Assembly (NCBI GenBank): GCA_023101885.1
Contig: JALPQD010000246.1
Span: 2,404,472-2,468,471, forward strand
DNA from: Typhlomys cinereus
Taxonomy: Eukaryota > Chordata > Mammalia > Rodentia > Platacanthomyidae
Length of the DNA stretch: 64,000 bases
Direction of reading: 5' to 3'
Below are positions 13,113-25,269 of the stretch, piece by piece. Numbering within the stretch: position 1 is the stretch's first letter; each line of letters opens with the position of its first letter. A program made the translations under genes and the position numbers. The notes below the pieces were generated by a model. The model had not been told where the DNA came from and did no database searches. It saw only the letters and a program-made list of their open reading frames with translations.

Positions 13113-14708
13113 GAGAATGATAAGCAAATACAGCAAAATACTAACCATTCTGGTGTAGCTTATCTAATCTATTTCTGCCAGTTTGAAAATATTTAAAAGG
13201 CAAACATGATCCCACCTAGCGTAGTCACATGTACCTTGCAGAATGATTCTCTATAGCAATCCGAAGACCATTCCGAGGGAAGGTAGGTTTTTCATTGTTA
13301 TATAAGTGACCACTTTGATTCATTCGGAACTCTATTCAGTAAGCGTTAATTAGACCTTGGGAATACACAGGGAGCAACACTCATCACTTCCTAGTGAGGG
13401 AATGGGTAAAATGAACAAACCGCTCAAGTAAGTGGGCAATGCCTGAATGTGTTTAACAGTATGAAGAAAACATTTCAAGAGCGAATGGGAGATGCACTAA
13501 CCCACTTTTTCCAGGTCATCAGAGGTTACACCAATAATGAGATATCCAAGCCACAGGTGAAGGCAGGAAAACCTGACTGTAGATAGACAGGGGACAATAC
13601 ACCAAATAGAGAGACAGAACAACACAAGAAAGAAGAGAAGATGACGTTTCAATCTGAAAATAATTTGCCATGGGAATTCCAGCCCTGAGCCTTGGACTGA
13701 GCCAAGTAGCAACTGGGCTACATTGGGCTGGGCTACATTGGGCTGAGGGAATAAAATAAGCTCTTATTCTGGGAAGGCACTGAGCCGTGGGGTCTGTAGG
13801 ATCCGAAAGAGGTGGTTTCCCCACCCAGCACACCCTTCTTTTCCTGTGTATCATCTCATTGACTTTCCATCTCTCTATGGCGATGATGACATTGAATTAA
13901 AATGATGCCTTTTCTTAGCAAACAAAAGCACGGAAGACAGGAGCAAGGTTTTATTAGTCTCTGTTAGAAGCTCATAGGAGGCCACGTGGCCCACGGTGGA
14001 GGCTCAGTAATCAAAGCCAGCCTGCTTCTTGCTCTCTCCGAAGTGTAGAGGGAAGGCACACAGTAAGGGATGCGTACAGTAACGTGTCTGGTCATGAACA
14101 GGGTGATTTACCAGTTTTCTGTCTTGTTCCCTCCCAGGAAACTAACAAAAGTACCTAGAGCATCCAAATTGCATCTTTCTTGATGCTTTTTGCTGTGTGA
14201 GTGAAAACAGTGATTCTTTGTCTATCCATGAGCACCCACTTCGTCCTTCATAGAGGGAGCTCATCACAGAGGGAGCTCACCCTTGTATGTGCCATGCTGC
14301 CTTCAGACCCCAGCATCTCAGAGACAGGAATTAATTTCGAGACACTTCTGTGTGCTGTGGTCGCTCGATACTTGTTCGAAATGTCAACCAAACTGGCTTC
14401 TCTGCTTTGACATTTGAACCAGCCATATAATGTTGGCTAAGTATTTTGATTCCCGTACATCTACATGCCAAAGTTGAAAAATAAGGGACCTATTTTCCTC
14501 TGAGAATTGTTCCGTGCCTGTATCAAAATACCAAGTTACCATGGTGACAGCTACTCTTGTAAATAGGGCAACTCTACCCCCCTATAGAAGGGAATGCAGT
14601 ATGAAAGGGAGGCGGAATAAGCTCTGAAATTGGGAACAAAAGAGGCTGGGAAAATCCCCACCATGGAAGCGGTAAAGCCTGCTCCACATAAACATCTTGG
14701 AAGCAGCC
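13113..14708. other. No recognised gene or repeat
   Basis: Unique-looking DNA. There is a small tandem doubling of 'gggctacattgggct' near 13,718-13,745 and one of 'agagggagctcatcac' near 14,252-14,280. The open frames here have no recognisable domains. Confidence 0.35.
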
Positions 14709-14765
14709 TTTCCTCCTCCTCCTCCTCCTCCCTCCTCCTCCTCCACCTCCTCCTCCTCCTTCTCC

Positions 14766-14799
<34 letters not shown>

Positions 14800-14885
14800 T
14801 CTCCTCTCCTCCCCACTCCTCCTCTTCTTCCTCCTCCTCCTCTTCCTCTCCTCTCCCCCTCCTCCTCTTCCTCCTCCTTGTCCTC
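14709..14885. repeat. Polypyrimidine (TCC)n/(TCT)n tract
   Basis: About 175 bp of almost pure C/T on the plus strand, built from imperfect tcc and tcttcc units. Open frames across it on both strands (Ser/Leu-rich on plus, Glu/Gly/Arg-rich on minus) reflect the trinucleotide repeat and are not genes. Such tracts can adopt triplex structures. Confidence 0.95.
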
Positions 14886-15640
14886 CTCGTCAAGAGTCAA
14901 ACCTTGAAGGGTACCTAGTGAGTGGATTCCACAAGGGTACCCAGGTGGGTTGTGTTTGCTGAATGTTGTGCGAATTAAGTATTAGAAACTGCTAGCATCC
15001 ACCCAGGGCCTATTTGGAGGTGAAAGCTGGGCTGCCTGCTTCACGTGCACACACTTACTCAGCCATCAGTGGTCTGCGTGGGACATTGGAAGACGCAAGG
15101 GGAGTCAGAGTGAGATTCCAGCTCGTGCCCGCAAGTTCCTGGATTTCCTGGAGCATCTTAGAGATGGCAATTGTGCAGCTGGGAGACAGAAAGTGGTCAG
15201 ACCGCCAACCTTCGAGTCATGGAGTGTGAGGAAGGGAGACAGGGTATCAGAGTTCTCAGTGGACCTACTGTGTGGCATCTCTGGCCAGACAGGAGAGGGA
15301 GGAGCTGTGAGCGTGGGATAAGTTATGAAGGAATCTGGCTGAGCTGTCTGGGCCAAAGCGAAGTTTCTGTCAACGATTCTCTGCAGAAATGGAGGTGCTC
15401 CTGCATATAATCAGCTCATCTCTGAGTGAGAAAGGCTGATGCCTTGCTCCCCCATCTCTCAGTGGCCACGTGTTCCTTTAGTAAAGTCCTTTCCACTTAC
15501 TTTTGTCAAATTTCATTAAGATGGTTTGGGAGGAGTAGTCACTCTTGGGTCCTTCACTGTTGCCTTTTCCATCTGTGTGAGACCTTTGCTCTGTGACGGC
15601 TTCTTGGATGTGGCCGTGTGAAACAATAAAATAGAAGCTC
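14886..15640. other. No recognised gene or repeat
   Basis: Unique-looking sequence of average GC between the pyrimidine tract and the next SINE. Short overlapping frames only. Confidence 0.35.
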
Positions 15641-15863
15641 CAGGTTGGAGAGAGGTCTCCAGGGTAAGCCTCTTCCTGGCAAGCCGAAGGCCTGAGTTCT
15701 GCTCCCAGATCCTACGCGAAAACATCAGGCAGAAATGGCAGAGCCTGCACTTCTGCTATGGAAGGTGGAGCCGGAGAAACCCCACAGCAAAGCAAGGAGG
15801 AGGTGGGGATTTCTGTGCCATCCTTGGGCCTTTATTGGCATATATAATGCCTTTGGACACACA
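15641..15863 (+). mobile_element. tRNA-headed SINE whose tail seeds a long purine tract
   Basis: Head aggttggagagaggtctcca, body with ctgcacttctgctatggaag and cacagcaaagcaaggaggag, and a 3' part ending in acacacatgaaaaaaag match the family seen at 22,503 and 60,463. Instead of a short tail the copy runs directly into a purine tract of about 550 bp. Confidence 0.85.
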
Positions 15864-16415
15864 TGAAAAAAAGAATAAAAGAGAGAGAAAAGAAAGAAAG
15901 AGAGAAAGAAGAAGAAAGAAAGAAAGAGATAGAGGAGAGAGAAGAGGAAAGAAAGAAAATAAATCAAGAGAAATAAGAAAGAAAGAAAGAAGACAGGAAA
16001 GAAAGAAAGAAAGAAAGACCGAATGAAATAACAGCTGGAGAGAGGAGTGCTGAAAGGAAAGGAAAGGAGAGGAAGGAAGAGGAAAGGAGAGGAAAGGAGA
16101 GGAAAGGAGAGGAAGGAAAAGAGGAAGGAGAGGAAAGGAAGGAAAGGAGGAAAGGAAAAGGGAGGAAAGGAAAGAAAAGGAGAGCCAAGGAGGCAAAAGG
16201 AAAAGGCAGAAAGGCAAAGGAAGGGGACGCAAAGGAAAAGAGGAAGGAAAGGGAGAGGGGGGAAAGGGAGGAGAGGAAGGGGAGGGAGAAGAGAGGAAAG
16301 AGAGGAGGAGAGAGGAAAGAGAGAGAGGAGGAAAGAGGAAAGGAAAGGAAAAAGGAAAGGAAAGGGAAGGAAAAAGGAAAGGAAAGGGAAGAGAAGGGAG
16401 GGGAGAGGAGAGGAC
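15864..16415. repeat. About 550-bp homopurine tract (GAAA/GGAAA/GGAGA)
   Basis: Nearly pure A/G on the plus strand. It grades from gaaa-type units (15,864-16,025) through a short mixed break at 16,018-16,046 into ggaaa and ggaga units. Long frames on both strands (138 codons plus, 230 codons minus) are products of the repeat. It begins at the SINE A-rich tail, the expected birthplace of such tracts. Confidence 0.95.
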
Positions 16416-17287
16416 ACAGACGCTCCAGTCTTTACCGCCCCTCCCCCGGTGTCCTCAGGTTAGCTCAGGTTCAGGTCTGCTCTCCTAGTTCCCTGCAGCT
16501 GTGCACTGCTGGATTTGCCGTTCCTCCATCTAGCACACTTCTGTGGCAGAACTGGCCCCTAGGAGGGGTGCAGCCCCTGCACCACAGAAACCTAGCAGAA
16601 GTCTGAGGCAACAGGCTCTGCCCAAAACATTAAGTGCCACAGAGGCGAGCCTGCCTCTCACGTTGCGCTGCCAGGAATTATCAAGTGCTGTTGCTTAAAT
16701 GTCAATACCGTAATAACGCAAACAGAGGAACAGTGTCCTTCAGAATGAATGCTCTGGAAGCTTTAATGCGCCTTTCAACAAAGGTACCATTTGTGCAAAA
16801 TGCACTAGAATGCCCCGTGGAGCTACTGCAATCATCTGAAATCATGACTCATTTTGGCCCAGAATGGTATTAGCCAGAGTCGTCACCCACTTTATTCACC
16901 GGCCAGAGCTCCATATAACTTTCTTTACAAAAATCAAAAAGGATTAAAATTTTTCTCCACTGGCAACTACTTTCCAGAATATGTTGGCGACTGCAGGAGC
17001 AATTCCTAAAGAGAAAGACAATTTTTATTTTTTTGATCAAGGGTCAGTATCCGCAGGAAAGTGACCTCCCACGGAGACTTATTTGATGTGGTGTGCACTG
17101 ACAGACAGGAAGGATTTGGAGATTTGACAGGGACAGATAATTTTTATCAGGGATACTTCACTTATGGAGAACATTTTAGAACAATGATCTAAAAGCTGAA
17201 GACAATAGAAAGCAAGTTCGTGACTATTTGTTTCTTTCCTTTCTGTGATTCTTTCCTGATGATGCTTGGATGTGAAAACTCATTCTT
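16416..17287. other. Unique DNA, function unknown
   Basis: No repeat family is recognised. The stretch has balanced composition with segments such as gtgcaaaatgcactagaatg and tcaagggtcagtatccgcag. No long open frame. It could hold conserved non-coding sequence, but that is only a guess without an alignment. Confidence 0.25.
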
Positions 17288-17455
17288 TTAAAATGTTTAT
17301 CTATCTCGTATGTGCATTGTGTATGTGGCCACATACGTGCATGCACACTTGTGCCACCGTATGTGGAGGTCAGAAGACAAATCCTGGAGTTGGTTTTCTC
17401 CTTCTACCATATGCAGTTCACCAGATGAGTCAGCTCATTTGCTCTAAAGCTCTAT
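17288..17455 (-). mobile_element. B3-like SINE, minus strand
   Basis: The + strand reads aaaatgtttatctatctcgt, a GT/CA-rich stretch with gtgccaccgtatgtggaggt, then cagaagacaaatcctggagt and ttctccttctaccatatg. This is the reversed B3 body. The tRNA head near 17,405-17,455 (gatgagtcagctcat) is strongly decayed. Confidence 0.8.
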
Positions 17456-18570
17456 TCTTTTAAGAGCCCATTTGACAGTGTGGTGCTCATGAATATTGTG
17501 TGGTTTGCTGTACGCATTGAAATCTGTGCAAGTAACGTGAAATCCTGAACATCTCCCTGGTAGCTCCTTAAGAATAGAACATTACCCACCATGGCATTGA
17601 AACACCTGCAAAAGCATCTGACATTTTAGTGTCATTGATCACAATAGGCAAAACTGCATGTTAATGACAAGTAACAAAGGTGAAATGAAATGTAGTCTCT
17701 CCCTTATTAATATTTCCCTGGCTTAAATGTATATATAGAATTCTTGTCTTCTCTTCGGTTCCTTGCTACTGAGCACACAGAAAATACATTTGACTGATAA
17801 TACAACCTTCTCCCGGCAAATTTAGCTAGATCAATATTTGCATGAGTTAATCTTGTCTTAATTGGGCATCTTGAGATTCACTGCAGGGTTTTCTCTCTGT
17901 TTTTTCACTGTTCATGTGTGCTAACAAGGACTCTCTTCCATTTGCTCCTCTTCATACTGTATCCACAGGCAAACATTCCAATCGCTCTCTTTTCTCCACT
18001 GATTCAGCACCAGACCTAGGCTGACTGTTGCCAAGATGGGACGCTCTTCAAATGCAAGGCAGCCCACACCAGGGACTCTGCTTGAAGAAGTGAGCAAACC
18101 TGATGCTTCAAATTGTAATGCTGAAAGGAATCTTCATATCTAGGGCAGAAAGATTTCCAGGACTGCGGGTGATATGTGTTCCTGATGTAAAACTCTTCCA
18201 CTTTTCTACTTATGAAGCATTGTTTGAGTTGCGTCCAACATCGCCAGTTTTGTGGAAACATGAACTAACCATGTTGTAATGAACATTTAGGTACTCACAC
18301 TTGGTTTGAAAACAATAGTAGAATTACCTCTAAGGCCCCCAGGACACCTCTCCTATTCATTTCTTATGCTGGCACCTCAAATGTCACCTCTAGCTTGAAC
18401 TTTTTATGTATCATTCCCTCAGGATTGTTAACAGCACCACTGAAAATATTATGACATGAAGTAAATTGTTTCTTCAAATTGTTTTATTAAGAAATCTTTT
18501 TTGACTTACTGAAATGTTACTAAACCAATACAGAGAGCATCCATATGGCTATAGCATATTCTTTTGTGGT
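17456..18570. other. No recognised gene or repeat
   Basis: A/T-rich unique-looking DNA. The only open frame of note (81 codons, minus, 18,016-18,261) has no recognisable domain. Confidence 0.35.
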
Positions 18571-18838
18571 GAATGTGCATATGTGTGTGTGCGTGTGTGC
18601 ATGTGTGAGTGTGTGTGTGCACAAGGACTCTTGAGTGCATGTGCCTATAGAAGTTCCAAGGTAACAGTGAGCATCATCCTAGATTGCTCTTACTGCTTTA
18701 CTCTGGGGTTTCCCTGGACTGGTTTATGGACTGCTGACATTTTCATCAGGCATTTAATGTGGTATCTGGGAATCCGAACTCAGATCCTTCTGCTTGTGAA
18801 AGCAAAGACTTCAACCCCTGAGCCATTTCCCTAGTCCC
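18571..18838 (-). mobile_element. tRNA-headed SINE with GT/CA tail
   Basis: On the minus strand it starts with gggactagggaaatggctca, has a box-B-like agatctgagttcggattccc near 18,770-18,790, and ends in an impure CA tail (18,571-18,625). It is moderately diverged, of the same family as the copy at 4,680. Confidence 0.85.
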
Positions 18839-19611
18839 ATTTAAGAATTCTTTGAAACAAGATATAAAGCATCAAACTTTGGCTACAAAGACTTGCAAAG
18901 GACATGAAAATTCTACAGAGGACAATATTTAAAAAGTCCTAAAGAATGCAGGAAAATGTTCAAATTCATTTATAATGATGTACATGAATGAAAACATCCT
19001 GAATCACTGTATTTCACTTACCAAACTGAAGCGATCCTAGTTACGTCAATTGTAATTTCTTCTACTGTAATGAACAATCTCAACCAAATCTTTTATTGTA
19101 CAAATGCAGTATTTATCCTCAAATATATGCCAATAAGCAGATTATGGGACTATTGATACAAATAGTTTCATATTTACTAAACAGTGCCAATATCCTTTCT
19201 AATAAAGTCACCACAATTAATATTTCTAACAGTTTTAAAACAGCACTTATAGTACATTACCCACACAACATTTTCTAACTATTTTGCTTTCTACAACTTC
19301 AGTAATAGTTTTATTATGTGTTGCTTTGTTCTTGAAGCTAGGATATCCAAGCATATGTTAGATGCCATTTGTTATTTGCTGAATGGTGGTCAGATTATCT
19401 ATTCTTTGGAATTAATTTAGATTTAGTTTAGGATCTGCTACGCGTTCACATTTTTCTTAAGCTTCTTATTACAATTTTATAGTTACACTTTTACAATAAA
19501 GGTTGAATATATTTGATATATATTCCAGCAGGTATCCTTAAAATAAAAAAATGGTTAAACAAGATTGTATATATTCATTAGTAATATTTCATACAGTCTT
19601 TAAAATGGTCT
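18839..19611. other. A/T-rich DNA, possibly containing an ancient L1 trace
   Basis: Mostly unique. The segment near 19,150-19,270 has a faint resemblance to minus-strand ancient L1 ORF2 3' sequence, too weak to annotate. Confidence 0.25.
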
Positions 19612-20225
19612 CATGCCTGGGTTGCAAGGTATGCAGAGGTATAGGAGGGTGGGAGGGACGTGGTTGGGTTAAAAAGGGGAGGGGAGGATAAGAGAGAAGG
19701 TGTGTGGGTGGTATGGAAGGGAAAAGAGGGGATGGGGAGGAAGGGGGCTGCAGCAATGTTATAAACTCATTTGCTTGTTTATGAAAAGGTCTCAGTAAAG
19801 AAAAATGGACTCCTCCTTGCCTATTGTTGAGACAGTATCATGCAAGAGGACGTGTGATCAGACAGACTCTGATGTCCCACCTCTCCCTGAGGATTGATTG
19901 ATAGGCTGAGAAGATTGATCGCTGATGGAGGAGGGAGAGATACTGTCTATAGTAATGCTGCTAGAGTCTCTTCCACGAATCACCCCTCACCTGTGTTCCT
20001 GCCAGGAGCCCTAGATAGACTCATTGGGCCACACACAAAACGAGACACGGAAGCAGAAGAAGACAAGATGGGAAGAGGATGAGGATCAGCGGTAATGAGA
20101 GGCAGACAAGAGAGGGCAACAGGGAGTGTGACCAAAATACATCGCCACCATCTATGAAAATGTCACAGTGAATCCCAGTAGGATCGTTAAAGAATGTATG
20201 CTAATTAAAATGATATGCAAGATAC
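19612..20225 (+). mobile_element. Possible L1 3' end remnants
   Basis: 19,640-19,745 is a G-rich purine stretch like an L1 3' UTR, followed by ataaactcatttgcttg. Further on, ctatgaaaatgtcacagtga and tgtatgctaattaaaatg resemble a repeated 3'-terminal motif of rodent L1-type elements. Both are diverged and the assignment is tentative. Confidence 0.35.
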
Positions 20226-22488
20226 TCGTAACCCTGCAGACGAAGTTCAAAAGATCAAAGTTTTAATCTATGCTCTTCAAATCTTCAAGATTCGTGTTGC
20301 AATTCAGCCTGTTTACTCTGTTGCTAAGGGGAAAAAAACAAACAAGCTGAACCTTTCCTGAGATGGTTGAGATCTTTATTTTTCATTGAAGTGCTGTCAA
20401 GTTTAGTGTATGCGTGTAGTTTTTCAAGGTTACATTACTCAACACTTGTAAGTCCCTAGTTATTTAGTACTGAGCCTTTATTTTGACCTCCTTTGCTGAT
20501 ATGTCTTTGCTTTTAAAACAGAACTTGGAAGTGAGCATTGTATGGCAAGAGAGATATTTACTTAATGCCCTTTCTAGTTCTGATTTAAGGAGCAGAAAGT
20601 GGAACCAAGGCTGACAAGAGGCAGAAATTCCCTTATATTCCTTCTCCCTTTTCTCCAATCCATAAGAGTCAATTGCCCTTCAAAGGCGGCAGCAAAGACC
20701 AGCAGCAAATGGATATCAGAAAAAATTACCTGGTGAATGGTGAGTAATCTCATCTCTACTGTACAGTTCAGTCCCAAAATGGCAGTCCAAATTTGAGGAT
20801 TTTTACTTTCTCTCTCTCTTTGATATCCCACTGCAAGAATGAAATGGTGCGAACTTGAGATTCCAAGCCAGAAACCCCATAAGGAGAAACTACAGGAAGT
20901 TGGAAAATACCAGAGAGATAGTTAAGATGGAAGAGTTAGATATTTATGGAGAGATGTAGTCAAGTCAGCAAGGAAATATACCAGTTTGGTGTTAATGGCA
21001 TCTAAGGACTTTGAAAATTAACCTAAAAGCACTTGAAAAAGCTTCAAAGCTAACACCTACAGTGGCACTTTGGCAACCTTGATCTTAAAACTCTATGAAT
21101 ATTTTTGTTAGAGCCGCACCTTTAAACAGCAAGGTGAAGCATACAGATTGAACCTAATAAAGCCAAGTTCTTGTTAAAACTAAATATCAACATTCTCCAT
21201 AGGATTTCAGCTAGACCAGGGTCTTATAACCTAATACTCAGAACAACAAGGATGAAATCCAAAATTACTTGGCAAATAATAAATTTAGAAATTTCAATTT
21301 TCATAAGAAGAAACAATCATCTAACTGTAATTTAAAGTGATAATAGATGTTGACATTATCCTGCAAAATTTAAAAGTAGCTATTTAAAAAAACGCTCCAA
21401 GGAGCAATTATGAGCACATTTCAAATAAAGGAAATAGAAAATTTTAGCGAAAAGAAATACGATCTAGAGAAGAACTGACAGAAATCTTAAACATGGAAAG
21501 TGACATGACTGCAATAAAAATTCACCGGGATTCAATAGTCTTGATAGAAGGGAGAGTCAGTAACCTTGAAGCAAAACAAATGTGAACTACAAAAAGAATA
21601 AGACAGAACTTTAAGTATCAACAAGAAAACTAACATTTTTGGTTCTCAAAATTATAATAGAAAAATGAATAGAAAGATGAATGTGAAGCTGAAAGAAAGT
21701 ATTTAAAAACCACAGTGACTTTTTCCTTTAATTTGGTGAAAGGCATGAACATCAACAAAATAACCAGAAGGAATCACCAATGGGTAAAAACCTGATAATA
21801 CCAGGATATGCCATAGTCAAACTCCTGACATCTAGCTATTAGAAAAATGTCTTGAAAACATGTAGGAAAAAGTTCTACATTATTGGAAAGAAAAATTTGG
21901 ACTACTGATCCTTTCTCATCTGAATCTGTGGAAGTTAGAAGAATTTGTATAGCATTTTTAGTTTCTGAAAGAATTTTCATCTTAGAATTCTATTTCCACT
22001 CTAAATATCCCCTGGCAAATTTTTCTAAGCAAAGACATTTTCAAGAAAGAAAAATTTAGATAATTATTATTTTGCCTGTTTAGAACAACTTTTCATGCAG
22101 AGTGTATATCTTAGCACAGGAAAACTTGGAACATCAGGAAGGACTAAGTTTGTATGTAATAAATAACTGGGCTGAATCAGTGGTTGTTTTCTTGAATTTA
22201 TCTAAATTATTTGGTATTTGAATTCTAATGTATAATATTGGATGTCTTGTTTTTAAAAGCATGGAATGGATCTTGTAAATGTTAAGAATAGGAAGGGTAT
22301 TACCAGAAGCTGGGAGAAGATAGTGAGGTCGACAGAAAGGAAGGAAAGGAAAATGTTGATCAGAATTACAATTATACACAGATGGGAATTAGAAGTTCTG
22401 AGATCCTATTGCCCAGTTCTCAAAATTATAATAGAAAAGGGCCACTAAAGATGGCCCTAAAAGTGAGAATTGAAAACTGTAATTTTTT
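20226..22488. other. No recognised gene or repeat
   Basis: A/T-rich unique-looking DNA with short frames only, the longest about 85 codons in conflicting phases near 20,464-20,831. Confidence 0.4.
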
Positions 22489-22770
22489 AAAAATAGAGGA
22501 AAGGGGGCTGGAGAAATGGTTCAGAGGTTAAGACTCTGCCTTACAAGCAGAAGGTCCTGAGTTCTGATCCCAGGTCCCACATAAAAATGTTAGGTGGAGT
22601 CGATGACATGCCCTTCCCCCCAGTGGGTGGAGCCTGGGAAATCCCAGCGCTAAGCAAAAAGAAGACAGAAGCAATCCAGGATGTTTCCCAAAGTTACCTT
22701 TGGTCCTCTACAAGGACATACACGCCTTCTGACACATACAATAAATGAAGTTTAAAAAAAAATAGAGGAA
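22489..22770 (+). mobile_element. tRNA-headed SINE with intact target-site duplication
   Basis: The element runs from about 22,503 to 22,757. Its head is gggggctggagaaatggttc with an A-box-like region, and the box-B-like gagttctgatcccaggtccc lies at 22,559-22,578. The body has cagtgggtggagcctgggaa and the end has ataaatgaagtttaaaaa. Direct repeats of aaaaatagaggaa (22,489-22,501 and 22,758-22,770) are a perfect 13-bp duplication. Confidence 0.93.
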
Positions 22771-23470
22771 GAGATTTTAAGAGTTTTTAGCAACTAAGGG
22801 AAAGGTTATAAATGTTGAGGAGATAGAATTGTTTTGTCTGATTTAAACATTACATAGTGCATACATACATCAAAATTTCATATGACACACCATTAATATG
22901 TATCTAAGATTACTTAAATTTAAAATAAAATTTCCTGTAAAACTCCATAAAGTTTGTGAGCTTTAATTTAATGACAAAATTAACCTTTACCTCAAAAATT
23001 TGAAAAATATACACAAATAAATGGATGTAGATGAATTCTGGTAGGCATCCATTGCCTTACCGGTAAGGCAATCTATATCAAAACAATATTTTGCATTTAG
23101 GTTACGCTTATAACACTTCTATAAAGAAGATGAATGTATATATTTTGTAATCTAGAGAAAAATCACAAAAAATTAGACAGAGACATATTTTTAAGAAATC
23201 ACAAGAAATAAGCTAAAGCAGAACAACTTAAAATATATCAAGTAATCCAAATGAAATGGAGAAAAGGTGACCAAATTACAAGAAGGATCACCAGGAAGAA
23301 AATAAGAAAATGGTATAAATAAATCTAAATCTAGCAGTAATTACACTGCTTATAAACGACCTAATTGCTAAAATGAAAAGACACTTAAATGATAGCTTTG
23401 GAGACTTGCTGGATACTGTGTTGCACAGACTTCTCCAGAGAAATGGACCGCACACCTATGTACGCGTGGT
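22771..23470. other. A/T-rich unique DNA with a 22-bp perfect palindrome
   Basis: No gene seen. At 23,051-23,072 the sequence attgccttacc is followed immediately by its exact reverse complement, giving a 22-bp palindrome centred on ACCGGT. Confidence 0.6.
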
Positions 23471-23485
23471 GTGAATGAAACCTAA

Positions 23486-23955
23486 ATGGATAAAACCCTG
23501 GTAATAATGCCAAGACGTGCCAACAAGACATGCCAAAACACGCCACAGGCAGAACTAGAGGGAAGAACCATGTGTGAAACAGACCACAAGCGTCTCATCT
23601 CAATAGTGCTCAATGCTTCCCACACCTTGTGGAACAACTGCAAGAGCCTGCTCCAGAATGAACGGGAATTCAAGAACAAGAAGAGAGAATGGGAGGGGGA
23701 GAAATGCGGAATAATAAAGGAGAGGCGATTTCTAAAATTAATGACAGTCAGGCAGCCACCATTGCAGGCACCCTGGAGAATATCAAGCCGGATGATGCCA
23801 ATAAAACACATGGAAACTCGTGTATATTCCAACAGCCGAAAACCCAGGCAGGAAGGAAAATGCGTAGTGATGGTCCTATCCCTCTATTTCTTTGAATTGT
23901 CCAATTGGAACGGGGGTGGGGAGTGGTTTTGTCCATAAATTATACCTCAATAAAG
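23486..23955 (+). other. Unassigned 150-codon open frame followed by an AATAAA-bearing L1M-like end
   Basis: An ATG at 23,486 opens a 150-codon frame ending at 23,938, the longest plus-strand frame outside recognised repeats. The translation is basic and hydrophilic in its middle (the part reading NEREFKNKKREWEGE). I recognise no family. A second phase (23,689-23,895) is also open for 68 codons. The end, aattatacctcaataaag (23,938-23,955), resembles the 3' terminus of ancient L1M elements, so part of this may be an old LINE. A retrocopy of a cellular mRNA is possible but unproven. It is probably not an active gene. Confidence 0.25.
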
Positions 23956-25269
23956 CCGTTTAGAAATGACTTGGTGACTCAGAGAATTATTAGAAGCAAG
24001 CGATTGTGTCAAGGTAGGGAACTGGCATTTCTCTTCACCTGGGAATTATTTCCCATTTTTTCCTGAGCAATGGAGAGAGACTCTTAGGGGGGCGAATTAA
24101 ATCCACACGCCAATTCATGCAGAGTCTCCGTGCTAGGTGGCTCACTGAGTGGAAATACCTGGCATTAGAAATCTTTCCTTTGCTTTCCTTTCTGACCTGG
24201 ATGAGGCGGTGCGTAATAAATCAGAGTTTTATCTGCTGGAGTTTGACAGCCCAACTTTGAATCTGAGTGTGCTTTAACCTTGCATTTCCCCTCATTTTAA
24301 ATTTGCTCATGTGTTTAACATTTACTTTTCTACTTGCCAGACATATTTGGGGGGGTCCAACGTTTTAAGAGAGAGAAGGTCAGTCAGAAAGCTGAGGGTT
24401 AGAGACAAAGGAAGTAAGAATCTACCAGGCAAAGAGCCAAGTCAGGGGACCAGACTCATCTTTGTGTTTAAAATCGCACACATATTTTCTCTGTCTAATC
24501 AGCGCTTTCTCCTCTCTCCAAGGTGGGGGGACCCAGAGCACATAGCCTCCGAAGTGAAATAGCTTTGCTGACATTTTAACTCAGCTGCCAGAGTTTATCT
24601 GCTTCCTCCTAAGGTTTCTCATTGGATTTATCTGTCTTAGGCTTTTAACAGTTTCTGATCTGATTATTGTTATTTGTACCGGCCCCGAAGCTTTTTAATC
24701 TCCAAGGGTGGGGATCTTTTAGAAAGGCTTATTGCTAGGAAAAGAACATGATTTTCCATGACTTTTCTCCTCTGCCGGTAATCAGCACACAAATGCGCCC
24801 TGCCTCTTCCCCTTTGACCTTTGTTGCCCCTTGGGCAGACTTCCATTCCCTCATCCAGTAATTAGCAACAAACGATTTATTAGTGAAAGGGGGGAAGGGG
24901 AAAGGCAGTGAGAAAGAACAGAAGTCTTCTTTAGGAATGAGGAAATCCATCCTGGTTGTAGCTCTGGCTGTAGATGACCCAGACGATTTGGTGTGCAACA
25001 TAAAAAACTCCCAAAGCACCTGGGAGCTGGCCTAGAAGGCTGACAGTGCAGAGAAGCACTGTGTGCAGGAAGGGGAACTGATACAGTATTCTTGACATCG
25101 ATCACCCCAACCAAACAGAAGTGGCCAAGAACGAAGAAAATCTTGTGAAACAGGTCTATAAAGTCTTCCTTGGGGACAGGGGACATCCTCAGTTTGGTCA
25201 AGTCAAAGACCTGCTGGCCCTGTTTCGAATGCTCACTCAGAATAATTCTAATTCATGGAGACTGCAAAG
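23956..25269. other. Unique DNA without recognised gene
   Basis: Balanced base composition and several TAAT-type homeodomain-like words (for example tccagtaattagc near 24,856). No repeats recognised. Open frames of 94 and 116 codons on the minus strand (24,735-25,201) overlap in different phases and match nothing I know. A conserved regulatory stretch is possible but cannot be judged here. Confidence 0.3.

Noticed and set aside
14574..14962. Four overlapping open frames of 73-110 codons on both strands
   Set aside because: They are translations of the (TCC)n/(GGA)n tract: low-complexity Ser/Leu or Glu/Gly/Arg strings open in several phases at once.
15725..16463. 230-codon minus frame (Phe/Leu/Ser/Pro-rich) and 138-codon plus frame (Lys/Glu/Arg-rich)
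   Set aside because: Both run through the purine tract. The 'membrane-like' look of the minus frame is the translation of CTT/TCC repeats.
24735..25201. Overlapping minus frames of 94 and 116 codons with membrane-like stretches, considered as a retropseudogene
   Set aside because: Two phases are equally open, the plus strand also gives plausible peptides, and no family could be recognised. Left as unassigned unique DNA.
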